DNA of 64,000 nucleotides from Triatoma infestans (GCA_011037195.1 JAAEAF010000105.1:124001-188000); one strand, 5' to 3'. Shown: positions 34,911-46,907, counted from the first letter of the stretch. Numbers and translations: made by a program. Notes: generated by a model from the letters alone, not told the origin.

Positions 34911-35563
34911 AAAAAAAAAAGTGTGAAACCCTCACACGCCTGTCTCTTACTCCGAAATAGCAAATTTTCTCCACACTTACAATTCTTGTTAGTGTTTAAA
35001 ATCTTCGGCATTTTCATGGAGAAAATCACAAAAAAACTGGAAAACCTATTCAGTAAAGTCGCACTTCCGGTCAACCGATTTTCTTCAAACTGGGAATTTC
35101 GGCAATTTATATAATTCTGTTTAATATTATTTAGTTGACAGAATTTGTAATAGCACATTGTTGAACTGAAGTGTACATTAGAGGAAAACATAACCCCAAC
35201 TCTCCCCCAAAAGTGCCCTTAAAAAAATTTGTTCCCGAAGAAATGTTTCAAATAAAAGTTGTAGCACTTTGTATGTGTAGTTGATATTACTAAATTTGTG
35301 TAAATCGTTGGAGCCGTTTTCGAGAAAATCACAAAAAACTATAAAAAACATTCAGTAAAATAGCACTTTCGGTTGCCGGATTTTGCCCGAAATATTCGTG
35401 TCTGTTGTGGTGGTACACACACACACACACACACACACAGTTTTGTAAAAACCTCTTTGATGGACTCGGAGGACCTCAAAACGGGTATTCCGGTGGAAAC
35501 TCAATTTCGAAAATCCAGCACCATTCCAATACTTCTTCTTACTATTATTAGTCAATGAATGTA
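34911..35563 (+). repeat. RepA copy 5, short form with one monomer
   Basis: Starts GTGTGAAACCCTCACAC, CACTTCCGGTCAACC at about 35063, second landmark CACTTTCGGTTGCC at 35364, (CA)n at 35415-35441, AACGGGTATTCCGGTGG. Frames on both strands are translations of the repeat. Confidence 0.85.
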
Positions 35564-35587
35564 AAAATAACATCTTAAGATGGTATT

Positions 35588-35830
35588 TTATCCCTCATCC
35601 TGGTTGACAACACATTTTAACCCGGCAGTTGTTTCGAAATATCCGATGATTTCTTGGGGTACACTTTCTTTCGTCTGCTTCGTAGATGACGCAGCGTCTT
35701 TAAGTTGTTTGCCGTGTGTGTTTGCAAAATGCTTTAAGCGGTTACCCATTTTATCCTACACCTGTTCCACGAGATTTAAATTGGAAAACCTGTTGACTCT
35801 TGTTTCAGAAATGTTTGTCAGTAGTTGTTA
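35588..35830 (-). pseudogene. unidentified coding remnant
   Basis: Read on minus, a frame with one internal stop gives NISETRVNRFSNLNLVEQV, DKMGNRLKHFANTHGK, QLKDAASSTKQTKESV, IIGYFETTAGLKC and ends NQDEG-stop. The charged, protein-like composition contrasts with the hydrophobic plus frame over the same bases. It may be a transposon ORF or an exon of a decayed gene. I cannot name a family. Confidence 0.4.
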
Positions 35831-35999
35831 GACTCTTGATTCAATAAGTGTCTAACAGTATAGTTTTGAAAAATGGCACATGATTTGTTTTAACATCTTC
35901 TCTTTATAACTTTTGAACTTGTGTTAGATAGTGACCAAAAATGACCTAATACCAATAAATCTAATAGCAATAAAGACTAAAGGCGACCTAAACTAGACT

Positions 36000-36320
36000 T
36001 TATTCCATAACACATAAATATGCAACTTCTGAAGTTGGTATTTCCTTGCGAAAAATTGCATCGTTTCGACCAAAACCATTGTTAGTCGTAGAGATATTTT
36101 TTGGACAGCCTCGCTGCATCCTTGCCGCCTTCAGAACTACCTCATCCTTGATCAGGGTGATAGAATCCCTGTCACAAGGTTTTCGTCCGACTGGCCAGTT
36201 ATGAAGCTGTTTCGTGGTCCAAAACTTCCTTGGAATAACCAAAGGGACCGTACGTTCATCTCTAAGGGAGTGGCTTCTAAGGGAGAACGACACTATCTGG
36301 AAATCAAGTTCAGAAGCCAA
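36000..36320 (-). pseudogene. unidentified 106-codon open frame
   Basis: Open on minus with protein-like composition (RTVPLVIPRKFWTTK, DEVVLKAARMQRGCPKNIS). The last part resembles the ILKAAR.L.G..I.I..D pattern seen in some LINE ORF1 proteins, which would fit the LINE tail just downstream, but that tail is on the other strand. Assignment is speculative. Confidence 0.3.
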
Positions 36321-36339
36321 ACCTCAAGGCTGATGAGGA

Positions 36340-36725
36340 TCATGCCGAAGCTGGGTAAGTAAAGAACCAAAGAGTCTTTCTGCTTAGAAAGGAACCAGAT
36401 TAGTCTGGTGACAGTCCTTTTCACGGGGAAGAGAGGTTCAAGAAACATCTGCACAGAGTGGGGTTAATTAACTCGGACCGTTGTGTAGATTATGTCAGGA
36501 GGAGGAGGAAATGGGCCCGCTTGCAATCGCCAAATTGCGCTACGAGATCTTTAGCATATTAAGACCAGAGGAGATAATAGCGCAAAAAGAACTTTCTGGG
36601 AAAATCCTCAACCTCAACTAAGTGGGGATGTTTCTCATACCAGACTTACAGGGGTGGCACAAATGCCTCGGTTTGGCTACAGTGTTTGCGTCAAAGTCCC
36701 CACCTTTTGTTATTTAATCTAGTAA
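36340..36725 (+). mobile_element. RNase H-type LINE family X, 3' remnant, second copy
   Basis: On plus, frames give CLERNQIRLVTVLFTGKRG, then FKKHLHRVGLINSDRC, LCQEEEE, AIAKLRYEIFSILRPEEI and ELSGKILN. This is the standard C-terminal series of I/Loa/R1-like ORF2 proteins: a V..LTGH...KHL..MG block, then the C-x2-C region. The LRYEI..LRP.EI segment is shared with the 840-1123 fragment, so both are the same family. Several frameshifts. The end lies near TTAATCTAG at 36717. Confidence 0.75.
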
Positions 36726-39344
36726 TTGAGATCCTGGTGAAGATATTGTTGCAGTGATTGCCTCATTTTCACAAATTTTTATGATTATGCCACATATGAA
36801 AATAGGGTTCTTTACTGAAGATAATTGGTCTCATTCGTGGACCCATTGCAATCTTACACGACATCTCTGGAGATGAGCAGCAGCATTATAAAATTGTGTT
36901 AATGGCAGTTATTTAAAAATCTGTGGGGCAAAAGCTCTTTAAGTTTTTGTGACGTGACAATATTCACGTTGTATAAGTTCCCTAAGAATAAGAGTTTCCA
37001 GAACGATATTTACGGATGCTTTTTTTAAGACCAAGGTTTCCGAAGAATGATTTCGATCTAAAAAAAAACCACAGTTTCTTGCAAGGGATAACAACTTCAT
37101 ATATAGCTACAATTATTCCGTCGGTCTCAGAATTCGAAAGTCGAATAAATGTGTGCAACACTATCTTCTGGCAATTTTATATTGCAGAAATTCAGTCCTC
37201 TTCGTTCTCTAGGTGTGATGTTCAATAAATCCTTCTAAAAACTAAGTTTGTTTGTACACCAGTGTGACCTTTACATCAAATCTCCTTTAATAATTATTTT
37301 ATGAAACTTCACCTTACGAACTTTTTGCCTTTCATTGTGGGCCTTTTTTTTTTGTTGCACGGAGTTTGTTGAAATAGTATTTTAGCATTAAAGCAAAATG
37401 TAAAGCCCCCTAATTTCAGTTTTTTCAACAAAAAAAAATGCCTAATGCATTTACAATCATGTAAAAGGATTATTGACCTAACGTGTGAAGATCATATTTC
37501 GATTCCTAAATATCTTTCTTCTATCTATCCTTGGATCCAGCCCAGACACTTTTCCGTTACACCCTTACAATCAAATCTACCTCTGCGTACATCTAACCAT
37601 TTCTGCCTTTCTTGTCGGTATTGCCCTTTTCTATAAGCTTCTTTCTTGCAGCATCTTCCCATACGGCCTAACCATTATCTGTGCTAATAGCATAAAGAAA
37701 GTTTTCAGTTTTCCACTTTTCTTTTTTTTGCGATCTTCACATTTTAGACACACTAATAGCCTAGAAATATTGCATTTTCGGCCACCACAGTCACAAGCAG
37801 TTTTTGATTAAAATTGTATAAGGTAAACACTATCTAATAATATTTTTTAACGCGTAAATTTTCTAATGCATAAATAATATTTACTAAACATATAAAATAA
37901 CTATTTATATTTGGGGGGGTGAAGTTTTTAGCGTCTGGATATCCAACTAAACGAACAACATTAATCGCCAGCTTAGCCTTTTTCTACTGGGCCGCGCGGC
38001 GTAGATTGGGTGAATAGCCAAAGTCATGTCCTAGGCCCCCTAGGAGAACCAAAAACTACTTATATTTGATTTTGTTTTTAGGTGTCCATGCTCCGTAGGC
38101 AATTCTTTTGAAGCACCATTTCATTTTTGCAATTTCTTCATATATATAATATAAAAGACGATTATTTTAAAAATATTTAGTAAACAAATATAATAAAGAA
38201 TCTTCTTCCAGTGTTTTAAAAATTGCTTAACAGAATTTCATGCCGTTTTTTTTATATATATATTTACATTTACTAAAATTTTCATTAATGTATAATATAT
38301 TATGTATATTTTTCTTTCTTTTATTTAATACACCACAGGTTTATATATATATATATATATAAGTATATATAGTTGAAACGAAAGATGTTTTAGTTTCTCA
38401 TTATAAAGGGATATACTGCTGCTGCTTGTAACATTGTTAATATTGCTTCTTCTCCTTCAGCGGGTAGTATGCCTTTAATCATCGTCGTCCAACCATAAGT
38501 TAATACAGCTAGATCCTTATAGTGGTAAGAAATAAAACTTGCCCTTTATTAATAAACTGGTATATACCTTCTCCTATTCCTCTCATCCTAGTTTCTCCTA
38601 TATTACAGTTATACCAGCAGGGATTCTACTTTATGAAAACTTTCCCTTCCTTGTCTGGATTACTTTACTGTTCTTATTTTGGTCTGTTAATTTTGCGAAC
38701 CATGTAAGTAAGGAACCCCAGTATACTATCACCCCAAAACTTCTTATGGCTTCCTAATAAGGGTTCATCACCAACAGCTAAAGTATTATGTTAATATGGT
38801 GGTGAAAAAATGTTCAATCCACATAATCTTGCTTATGTTTTTTTTTTGTTTTTTATTGCAGATTTTTCATTATTTATTTAACAATACCAATAGACTTTTG
38901 AATTTACATGTGATCATAGTAGTGATCGAGGATTTAGTTGTGTCTTAGGGGAATTTAAAAACATATTAACCCCATAGTTTTGATTAACAAAAGCATGTGT
39001 TCTTGTTCAAGGATCTTGGTGCTGTATGGGTATCCCAGTCTAACACACAAATAATATTTAATATTAACACGTTTTACCTCCAAAACACACTATGCTTGCT
39101 GAGGTAGTTAATGTCTGAAACTACTTGTGGTTAGCGCACCCTCGGACAAACTCTAACACACTACCTTATACAATCACTCTCGCTTACATATTGTATTCTT
39201 TACAGACTACATACTTTTTTCCCCCTAGATAGTAAGTAATACTTCTGCCAAGATAAAATTTATTTATTTATATGTTCCATTTGTAATATTTATTAATGTA
39301 ATGTATTACATTTAAGAAGGCAAAATAAATAATTATTTGAATTT
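36726..39344. other. unassigned sequence
   Basis: 2.6 kb without a confident feature. Minus frames near 37030-37220 (ITPRERRGLNFCNIK) and 37490-37660 look faintly coding but match nothing I can name. (AT)n lies at 38341-38362. A GC-rich patch with GGGCCGCGCGGCG is at 37989-38001. Confidence 0.35.
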
Positions 39345-39500
39345 AATTAAATGCTATGGCAAACATGGCAGCTCTGCCCACTGGCGCCTTCGGCACCAAA
39401 ACCCCGGGAAGGGTGTCTCCGCCTCCTGTGGAGTCCCATTGGTGCCCACACCTCGAAAAGGGGGCTCCGCCCTTCTGGCACCTTTGGCACTCAACCACTT
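39345..39500. other. isolated GC-rich block with GGC..TTCGGCACC repeats
   Basis: About 150 bp of high G+C in AT-rich surroundings. Variants of ACTGGCGCCTTCGGCACC, TCTGGCACCTTTGGCAC and GGGGGCTCCGCCCTT alternate. Open frames exist on both strands, but the repetitive, self-complementary pattern argues against coding. Confidence 0.5.
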
Positions 39501-39685
39501 AACCCTTCTTAATATTCTCCAGTAAATTCTTGTCAAATCGTGCAGGCCATTTGAAATTTCATTTAGCTGAATTTGCCGTATTAACGCGTTTCACAGAATC
39601 GTGACCGTTAACGGAACAAAAAATTTCTTCCTTTATAGATATATGTACTTTATAGACATATATGTATATATGTATATCATATAAT

Positions 39686-39773
39686 CGGAAAAATTTATTA
39701 TACCTACCCATAAATGTATATATTTATATATATATACACGTATATGTACGGATATGTGTAATAAATTTTTCCG
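39686..39773. repeat. 15-bp perfect inverted repeat
   Basis: CGGAAAAATTTATTA (39686-39700) and its complement TAATAAATTTTTCCG (39759-39773) enclose a (TA)-rich 58-bp loop. Confidence 0.8.
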
Positions 39774-40189
39774 TTTCTATAACTTTTGACAGCTCCATAT
39801 AAGTTTCCATCAAATTGTTATTGATGATTTTTACATCAAATCATATTCAGTGTTTCGTTAAATAATAAACTTGAATATGATGAAGTTTTTAATCCATAAA
39901 AATATTATTATTTAATAGATTATTTATGGATTATAGCAAAATGTCTGTCTATTTCTAATTTTCACGTCACTGTGCGTCTTCTTTAAGTTTCATATATTTC
40001 TAGTGAGGTTGGTATGAAGATAGGTTTTATTTATCTATCCCATCTTCATATAAAAAATGTAAGGGGGACTGGTCCTATCGCTCCAAAATCATTCCGATCC
40101 AAATATTATGTATTTTAAATTATGTATTTTATGAATTTTTCCGGTTAACGTAAGTTAAGTGCTGGATAGAACATTTTTCAGATCACCGG

Positions 40190-40465
40190 ATTTTTTCTTC
40201 CTAGCAGCCTCTACAGCTCACTGTCGGGTGATGGAAATGATGTGATGAGAGAACACTGTCCGGAGGTCGGCCCTACCTACATAGTAGGTAAGTTACCGTC
40301 TGCCTCGGGGAAGCGGACCTCTACTTATCCGTCTAGTCCTTCTTAGTACCGCAACATCTCGAGCAAACTCCATAAAGTCTTTACAATTTTAAATTTTCTT
40401 TAAAATTCTATAATGTAGTGACACCATAGATGTCATTGCGCCTTAAATTAAAAAATAAAGAAAAC
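40190..40465 (+). mobile_element. chimeric SINE: SINE1 body and tail around a foreign module
   Basis: SINE1 body (CCTAGCAGCCTCTACAGCTC, CACTGTCCGGAGG) and SINE1 3' end (TGCGCCTTAAATTAAAAAAT) enclose about 160 bp (40272-40432) that is not in other SINE1 copies but is repeated alone at 41345-41487. The module starts with the palindrome TACCTACATAGTAGGTA. No tRNA head is left. Confidence 0.7.
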
Positions 40466-40489
40466 AATGAGCACATACACGTCTGGTTC

Positions 40490-41150
40490 TTACATGCAGG
40501 CCCCAAAGCCGCCCCCATGTAGCTCGCTCCTGGATTCATCGCCCAGTTGATCAGTCTCGCTTTAGCTAAGCCCTCGCAGTCATCCAGAGGACATGGAATG
40601 GTGTCTCTTCCTCAATCACCAAATCCTACGGTGACTATTATAAAAGTCCATTAGGCTTAAATGCTTCCTGTGCCTGTAGTGTCTGATCAACAAACGCACA
40701 ATAATCCTTAAGCCCTCATTGAGCTAGTTTAGCAGATCTGCCTTAAGCTTCTGCGAAGGTCTCAGCTCTTTCGCTTGTCCTTATATGGTGTCCGATTGTG
40801 CATATTATATCAGCGGTATTTTTTCACTAAATTTCTGATTTGCTGCAAACCCAGGAAGATTTTGTTATCGCAGAAAGTTACCGGAGCCTCTTGTTGAGAT
40901 TCAGTTTGAGAACTTATTCGCAAAGAATCTTCATACCACAACCTCCGCTTGGGAGCCCGTATCCATATCCAGATATGAGTTCTAGGTTTGTGGCTGCAGT
41001 ACCGGCTCCTCCCACAGTCTTAGTGTCGTCGGCCAACCAGATAAAATCGGCCCTCGGTTCCATTCCGAGCTATTTGGTATTGCGTTTCGGAAATTGTTCC
41101 CAAAATTGTGAATCGAACCTTACCATCCGTGGGCATACCCTGATTATAGT
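40490..41150 (-). mobile_element. RNase H-type LINE family E, 3' remnant
   Basis: On minus, frames near 40750-40580 give IIVRLLIRHYRHRKHLSL and, after shifts, EEETPFHVLW, the LTGH.R.RKHL..MG and C..C.EEEETP.HVL.DC blocks that close I/Loa-like ORF2 proteins. Upstream sequence to about 41150 is likely the same element, but I could not identify the RNase H domain. Stops and shifts throughout. Confidence 0.65.
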
Positions 41151-41344
41151 CTGATTTTATTTCATTATACATCTTTTGATGAGAAGTTGAATTTCCCCTA
41201 ATAAACGGTAGATGCGCCTCTTAAAGTCGATGGGCCACCTCGCTGGCTTCACTTTGGAAATAGATATGTAGTGGTAATATTACTATTCACACACTCCAGG
41301 CCACCGTACCTAGCGCATAGCGCCAAAACTGGTGCCTCTGTGGT

Positions 41345-41490
41345 CACTTGGCCTTACCTACATAGTAGGTAAGCTACCGTCCTGCCACGGAGAAGCGGAC
41401 ATCTACTTATCCGTCTAGTTCTTCTTAGTACCGTAACTTCTCGAGCGAACTCTATAAAGTCTTTAAAATTCTATAATGTAGTGATGATAG
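41345..41490 (+). repeat. second copy of the SINE module
   Basis: CTTACCTACATAGTAGGTAA (a 9-bp palindrome with a 3-nt loop), then GAAGCGGACATCTACTTATC and TTCTATAATGTAGTGA. It matches 40272-40432 at most positions and here stands without SINE1 sequence. Confidence 0.85.
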
Positions 41491-42599
41491 GCCGAGTAAG
41501 ACTTCTAAAGCTGGAGTAAGTGTAATACTTCTGACCGCAGTAAGTGTAGTGCTGAGACAGGCAATTCTCTGCACGTCACCGAGGATCACTTTAATTATCC
41601 ATTATAAGAGATTTTGATTATATGTGATATTAAATTCCAAGTCTGTGTTATTTTTCTTATTTAATTTAAATAGTGAATAAAAAAACAATTGCAACTGCTT
41701 AGAACCAAGTGGCTAGCGCTTGTGCCTTTTATAGCGTATTCATAGTCGTTTCCTTCGGTAGGACCAACGGTATGTTCACTAACAAGCTGTGGCCATGTCT
41801 TTTAAGGGCAATTGAACTAAGGGCTCATTTCAGTTCTTTCTGTGATGGATAATTGCGCATTTGTGCAGTTAAGAATGCAAGAATTGAAGCGATAAGTTTA
41901 GCTAATATTGTCTGACCTCAAATCAAATGTACACATAGGCTGATTTATTTTATAATACAGGAAAACTTAATTTTGGAGCTAAGTATAGCTCAAATTAATT
42001 AGTAGCTTTGAAACAAAAACAAAAAAAATGAAATATATGAAGGTAAAGCTGTTCAAAATTTATATGTGCAACAGTTTTTGATTTATGCAAAATAAACAAT
42101 GTTCAAAACGAAAGAACATGTCTGATAATACGTAGCAATTTATTTGTATTTAAAAAAAAAAAAAAACATTTCCTGGGCAATTGCATGAATGATTTAATAT
42201 TCAGTCAAATTTACGGGAGGACTTGCATCAGGAACAAGAAAATATTTATTTGAGTAATATGTTAAGCTCAATTTTGGTGAAGGCATAAAACACGATTGTT
42301 TTTGTTTATGAAGTTTATGCTTAAGGCATTATTTTTCCTTGATGATTATGCCTCCATTCATGCACGATTTGATAGGAAAGTCAGAAATCACTTTTACAAC
42401 ACTGAAGCCTCTTAGATTTCTGAAATGTCAATTAATTACGCTAAGATTAACATAAGATTTTAATTTAAATTATGCTTATATAAAGTTTCAGTAATTGTTA
42501 TTAATAAACAAATTATAATGTTTTTAATTATGCTATTGTATAATGGTGTATTCAATGCAGAAATTTATTGTTAAAAATGATTATTTTTTTTTCAGTAAG
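41491..42599. other. unassigned AT-rich sequence
   Basis: No recognised gene or repeat; A-run at 42152-42166. Confidence 0.4.
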
Positions 42600-43150
42600 T
42601 GATGTGTGTTTCGGGATAGTTTAAGAAGAACGAGGGGAAGATAATATAGATGACATTAGATCATTAGTGAGTCAGGCAGTGTACACAATAGATATGGGTG
42701 GAAGAGAAGAGTGGGGAGAGGTTGAGCAACATGAGGAGGAAAGATAGTGTTGGGGTGGTGAACTTTGTGTATGTGTGTGGGTGTGTCGTGTTTGTGTTTG
42801 GTGACCAAGGTCTCCTCTCTCTCTCTCTCTCTTCTCGCTGACTAATGTCTTATCCGTGACCACAACCCCTACACATCGGATATAGAGGGATAGATACTAA
42901 AGGGATCCGTTGTATAACCCGTATACACACACACACACACACACACACTTAACTACAAATACTACACACAAGCACACATAGAGTATATATATTCCATCGG
43001 TTGTTGCCCTTCTACTCTTACACTACAATTACTTAACGGTGGATAGAACAATTAGTGTTTCTTCTTATCTGGGGGGGGGGGGGGGGTTAAACTCTTTCAC
43101 CTTGGACAACAACTGCTAGTACATATCAGTACTTTTTTCTTGTAGTTGTC
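42600..43150. other. GC-richer low-complexity island
   Basis: Contains (GT)n, (CT)n at 42814-42831, (CA)n at 42925-42949 and a G-run at 43072-43087. The minus frame 42672-42863 is a translation of these repeats. Confidence 0.4.
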
Positions 43151-43260
43151 TGCCTCCTTTATCATCATTCATTCTTCTTTCCAGTCTATATAATAGTTCA
43201 GAAATTTTAGCCATATTAACATCAGTAATGGCACACAAAGAGTCAATAAGCTACGTTATA

Positions 43261-43996
43261 TACAGGGTGTCCCAAGGTATATGGATAACGACTTTTTCTC
43301 GGACACTAAGATAGCTAGGAAAAAACTAAAAAAATACGTGTCCCCGTAGTTTTTTTTGTTAGAAATCCAAATTTTATTTGCAAATTTGTTTTGGTGCTTC
43401 GAGAAGCGAGATACAGGCACCAACTTCATTTTTTTAAATGGGGAGGTGTGGTTTTTATTTAAGAAATAGATTCCTCTATTTTTTGTAAGAAAAATTTACT
43501 TGAACGGTTTTTTTTCTTTGAGCGATTTTCACAAGTTATGAATGAAAACATGATTCCTATAAGAAATTTTAAAATGATATTATAACGGTTTTTTTATTGA
43601 ATAAGAAGAAAAGTACTATTTTATTATAAATTTTACTCCTCATTAATTACAGATCTTGCTCGAACTGGCCCCTACTATTAGAGATATATACACATGCTTT
43701 TTCCTGCCAATTGTACCTTACGACCAAAGAAATACATCTCTAATGGTGGAGGCCGTTCAAGTAAATTTTTCTTACAAAAAATAGAGGAATCTATTTCTTA
43801 AATAAAAACCACACCTCCTCATTTAAAAAAATGAAGTTGGTGCCTGTATCTCGCTTCTCGAAGCACCAAAACAAATTTGCAAATTAAATTTGGATTTCTA
43901 ACAAAAAACTACGGGGACACACACTTTTTAGTTTTTTTCTAGCTATCTTAGTATCCTAGAAAAAGTCGTTATCCATATACCTTGGGACACCCTGTA
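43261..43996. mobile_element. foldback MITE with ~245-bp inverted arms, TA target
   Basis: Starts CAGGGTGTCCCAAGGTAT at 43263 and ends with its complement at 43994, with TA on both sides (43261-43262, 43995-43996). The left arm (43263-43507) and right arm (43753-43994) are near-identical inverted repeats around a 245-bp unique centre that has no ORF. The TA duplication and CAGGGTG ends suggest mobilisation by a Tc1/mariner-type transposase. The RNA would fold into a long hairpin. Confidence 0.92.
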
Positions 43997-44225
43997 AAGT
44001 AAGTAAAGTAAAGTAATGCCTATTTTTTTAGGCGGGCTTAACGTCCAACTACCAAATTAGGTGTCGTGTCGTGGACGGGGACGGAAGCACCGACTTTACT
44101 GTTAACATTTTTCATACCAATATAAAATTTAGCAGTTATACGCTGGACTCGAACTGTGGTCCTCTCACTTACACGTCCATGCTCATAACCACTACACCAA
44201 CACCCGCCCCCACCCTGTGTATGTA
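43997..44225 (-). mobile_element. tRNA-derived SINE family 3
   Basis: On minus the head reads GGTGTTGGTGTAGTGGTTA (A box) and CAGTTCGAGTCCAG (B box). The 3' end carries GGACGTTAAGCCCGCC, TAAAAAAATAGGCATTAC and a (TTTAC)n tail. The tail directly abuts the MITE at 43996. 3'-end fragments of the same family are at 6596 and 52549. The minus frame 44038-44289 is a translation of it. Confidence 0.85.
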
Positions 44226-44869
44226 CTTTATATATATGACATGAAGAACATGAGCCGAGGCATATCCCATCTCGAGGTATTATTCCCAAATGCTATTAAA
44301 TTTTCTTTAAATTAAATTGAAATTTCATTAGCAAATTGTAGCCTCTCAGAGGCTTTTCCGATAATCTTTCAATGGGATCCAGGATGAACAGAATTCAAAG
44401 TTGGCAAAAACCTGGTTTTTATTTTTAAAAACTTTATTTCTTCTGGACAAAAAAAGAAACAGATTTAATTCTGTCCAACGCTGTGTGTTGGGGCACCTCA
44501 ATTTAATTGAGCAGTCCCACTTGATTTTGATTAAGTGTTCTCTCTTTCTTCTTATTTTTATTTTAATTTTACTTATAAAAGGAAAGTGAGAAACTAGTTA
44601 GTTTCTAAAGGAGAGAAATAAGGAATACTTATGAGTATAAATTATGATTGTCTTAAATTTTATCTCACACTGTGGTTTTTTTTTTCAATTCAGATGGTAA
44701 TTACTGGGTGCAATCCGGAGAATAAGCTAGATAGGGAGTCCTCGTATTGTGGTATTGCAGCAATGGAATAGCTGGATATTGTGGATTGCATGCAATTTTA
44801 CACTTCACTGTGTCAGTACTGTCCGAATGACAAGACTTAAATGTAGGTGCCGTTACTAGATCAAGCGAA
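44226..44869. other. unassigned AT-rich sequence
   Basis: No recognised gene or repeat. Confidence 0.4.
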
Positions 44870-45125
44870 ACAAAGCATGCAAAAACTTGTTCATATATCG
44901 CAGCCTACCAGTCACGGTTAATACCCAAACTAGAGGAAAGATTCCTAAAACTTTAGAAATACCCCTTGTACATTCATATACGTAAGATGATGGAAGAACG
45001 CCCAAAACCTTTTTGTGATAAGAAAAAGAAGCCAGCTTACACGATATACGTACTCGGAGACAGATATTTTTCCCTGCAATTCCAGAGACCCAATGCTTTC
45101 TGTTTTGTTCACTCTTTGTGAACTT
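44870..45125. other. possible coding remnant, strand unresolved
   Basis: Plus has a frame with a single stop (YQSRLIPKLEERFLKL, IRKMMEERPKPFCDKK, YTIYVLGDRYFSLQF) while minus has a 94-codon open frame over the same bases. The plus reading looks more protein-like. I recognise neither. Confidence 0.25.
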
Positions 45126-46389
45126 CTTTTTTTCATTCATTTATTTTGTTCAGGAATTCTTTCAGTTTTTAGTTAGTACTGAGAGAGAGGTTTATAAAGT
45201 CTATGACGTTGTTTCTGTCTTCATTAATTAGTTTCTTAGCTGGCTGAGTGCTAATAAGTTTGAATTATCCTTGTATCGAGTGCATTTGAAAACTGTATAA
45301 ATATAAGAGTCAGAATTAAAACAATTACTTTCTATTTTACTATATTATTTAAAAACAAATAATCAAATATAGGTTATGTCTGATCCCATTGTTGCTAGTT
45401 TATGTGCTTAATAAATACCATGAGATAGCATATAATTCTCCACTTTATCTTATTTTAAACTTCATTAAAGGTATAATATCACGTTTCTACAAATATCATT
45501 ACTTAAAATTTCAAGTTTCCTGTCTATGTTAATTACTTATTGCATTATTGTTTCGGCTTTTTTATAAATTTAATCAAAGAAATATATTATTTTTTGTTGA
45601 AGTTATAAATAATTGACTCATTATTTTTTTACTAGACTTTTTATTAATCTAATGAGAAGTTTGTTCAAGATAATAAGTAAATAAAAATAAAATAACTATC
45701 TTCTTTCTATTGATTTACTTTTTTGTTAGAGGTCACGAGGAACTGTAATAAACTAACTGTTAATAATGTTTTATTAAAATAATAAGATATTATTTCCTTT
45801 TACGTATTTAGGCATTTTTTATTTTTTTATTTTTTTACCTGATTAATATTTTATGACGAAGTTGTTTTTCCCTGTTTCTAACACGATGTTGGACAGCAGG
45901 TGAGGGGAATCTCTTAATTTTTGGATAATTCATTATTTGAGTTCAATATCATAAATTAATACTAATTTTTATTGTGTGTATAAATATATATATCTTCTTT
46001 TTCTCAATATAACTGTTGAAAAAAATCAATAGTTCCATCGATTCACGCAATGCAAGATGATTGAGTTTAACACGAAACTGAGGGGACCGAAATATTTTTT
46101 CGTGCTAAAAGATGCTTGCGAAAAACTCACTAATATTTTCGATATTGTCAAATTTTATTAAGTCGATTTCCTGCTAAAATTTACACTTGTAGGTACATTA
46201 CTTTGAAAGTCTATATGTACGTATATATGCAGTTTTGTGTAGGGACAATATACGTATATTGTCAAACACATCATATTAGGTACATAAATAATTATATATA
46301 CATACGTATTTATTTAACAAAAACACGTAAATAAATTTTTGTTTTTTTTTTAAATCTGATATTTTATTTTTGCAGCGTCTTTTTCAGTA
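45126..46389. other. unassigned AT-rich sequence
   Basis: Very AT-rich, no recognised feature. Confidence 0.4.
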
Positions 46390-46497
46390 TCAAATGTCGA
46401 CAAATTGTTCAATATCATCCATCATTTTATTCATTTCGCCATTCGAATGCGCATCTAAACTGCGCATACTTTTCCGCATTTCTGATGCGGGGTTTCA
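46390..46497 (-). CDS. possible terminal coding segment, unidentified
   Basis: On minus a frame reads NPASEMRKSMRSLDAHSNG, EMNKMMDDIEQFVDI and stops at 46392-46390. The sequence is hydrophilic and Met/Asp/Glu-rich, unlike chance frames here. It could be the last exon of a gene, but no good acceptor is visible. An acceptor-like TTTTTGCAG on plus precedes the opposite reading, so strand is not certain. Confidence 0.25.
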
Positions 46498-46813
46498 CCG
46501 ACTTCAACACAATTCGAAAACTAATTTGACCAATAGATTGTGAAATGTTTTGACAATGGGAGTGCCTGTAACTAACCAAGACAGATAAATGATAACGCAG
46601 CAACAGTCAAAATTGCCATTGTTTATTTTGTTCGGTCTAAAAAAAATAAATCTGCGAGACGATGTGACTGCAGAAAGCAAGTATATTTTGTTCGTCAGAG
46701 AAGAGAAAACGTTTTATGATTTCGTGTTGACCATTTTTCATTGTAAGCGTTTTCGTGTATTTTTCACGTATTATATATATATTACTTAACGTACTTACTT
46801 ATGTAATTTACAG

Positions 46814-46907
46814 TTATAATGTAATTAAATATTTTGTGGAAAATAACAACAAAGTTCAACCTGCAGCAGAAACTATCTCTTTGCACACATTGTTTGGAGC
46901 TAAACTG
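46814..46907 (+). CDS. candidate 94-nt coding exon of an unidentified gene
   Basis: Bounded by AATTTACAG on the left and CTG followed by GTAATA on the right. The frame in between gives YNVIKYFVENNNKVQPA, AETISLHTLFGAKL. Both splice signals fit the consensus moderately. A donor-like GTAAGC at 46743 could mark a preceding exon, but its frame does not join in phase. Gene unknown. Confidence 0.35.

Noticed and set aside
40960..41060. WLADDT on minus as a reverse transcriptase YADD box
   Set aside because: Surrounding residues do not match RT blocks, and the position relative to the LINE E tail could not be confirmed.
46589..46742. Exon joining to 46814-46907 through a 71-bp intron
   Set aside because: Donor GTAAGC and acceptor look reasonable, but the reading frames do not join in phase without a stop.
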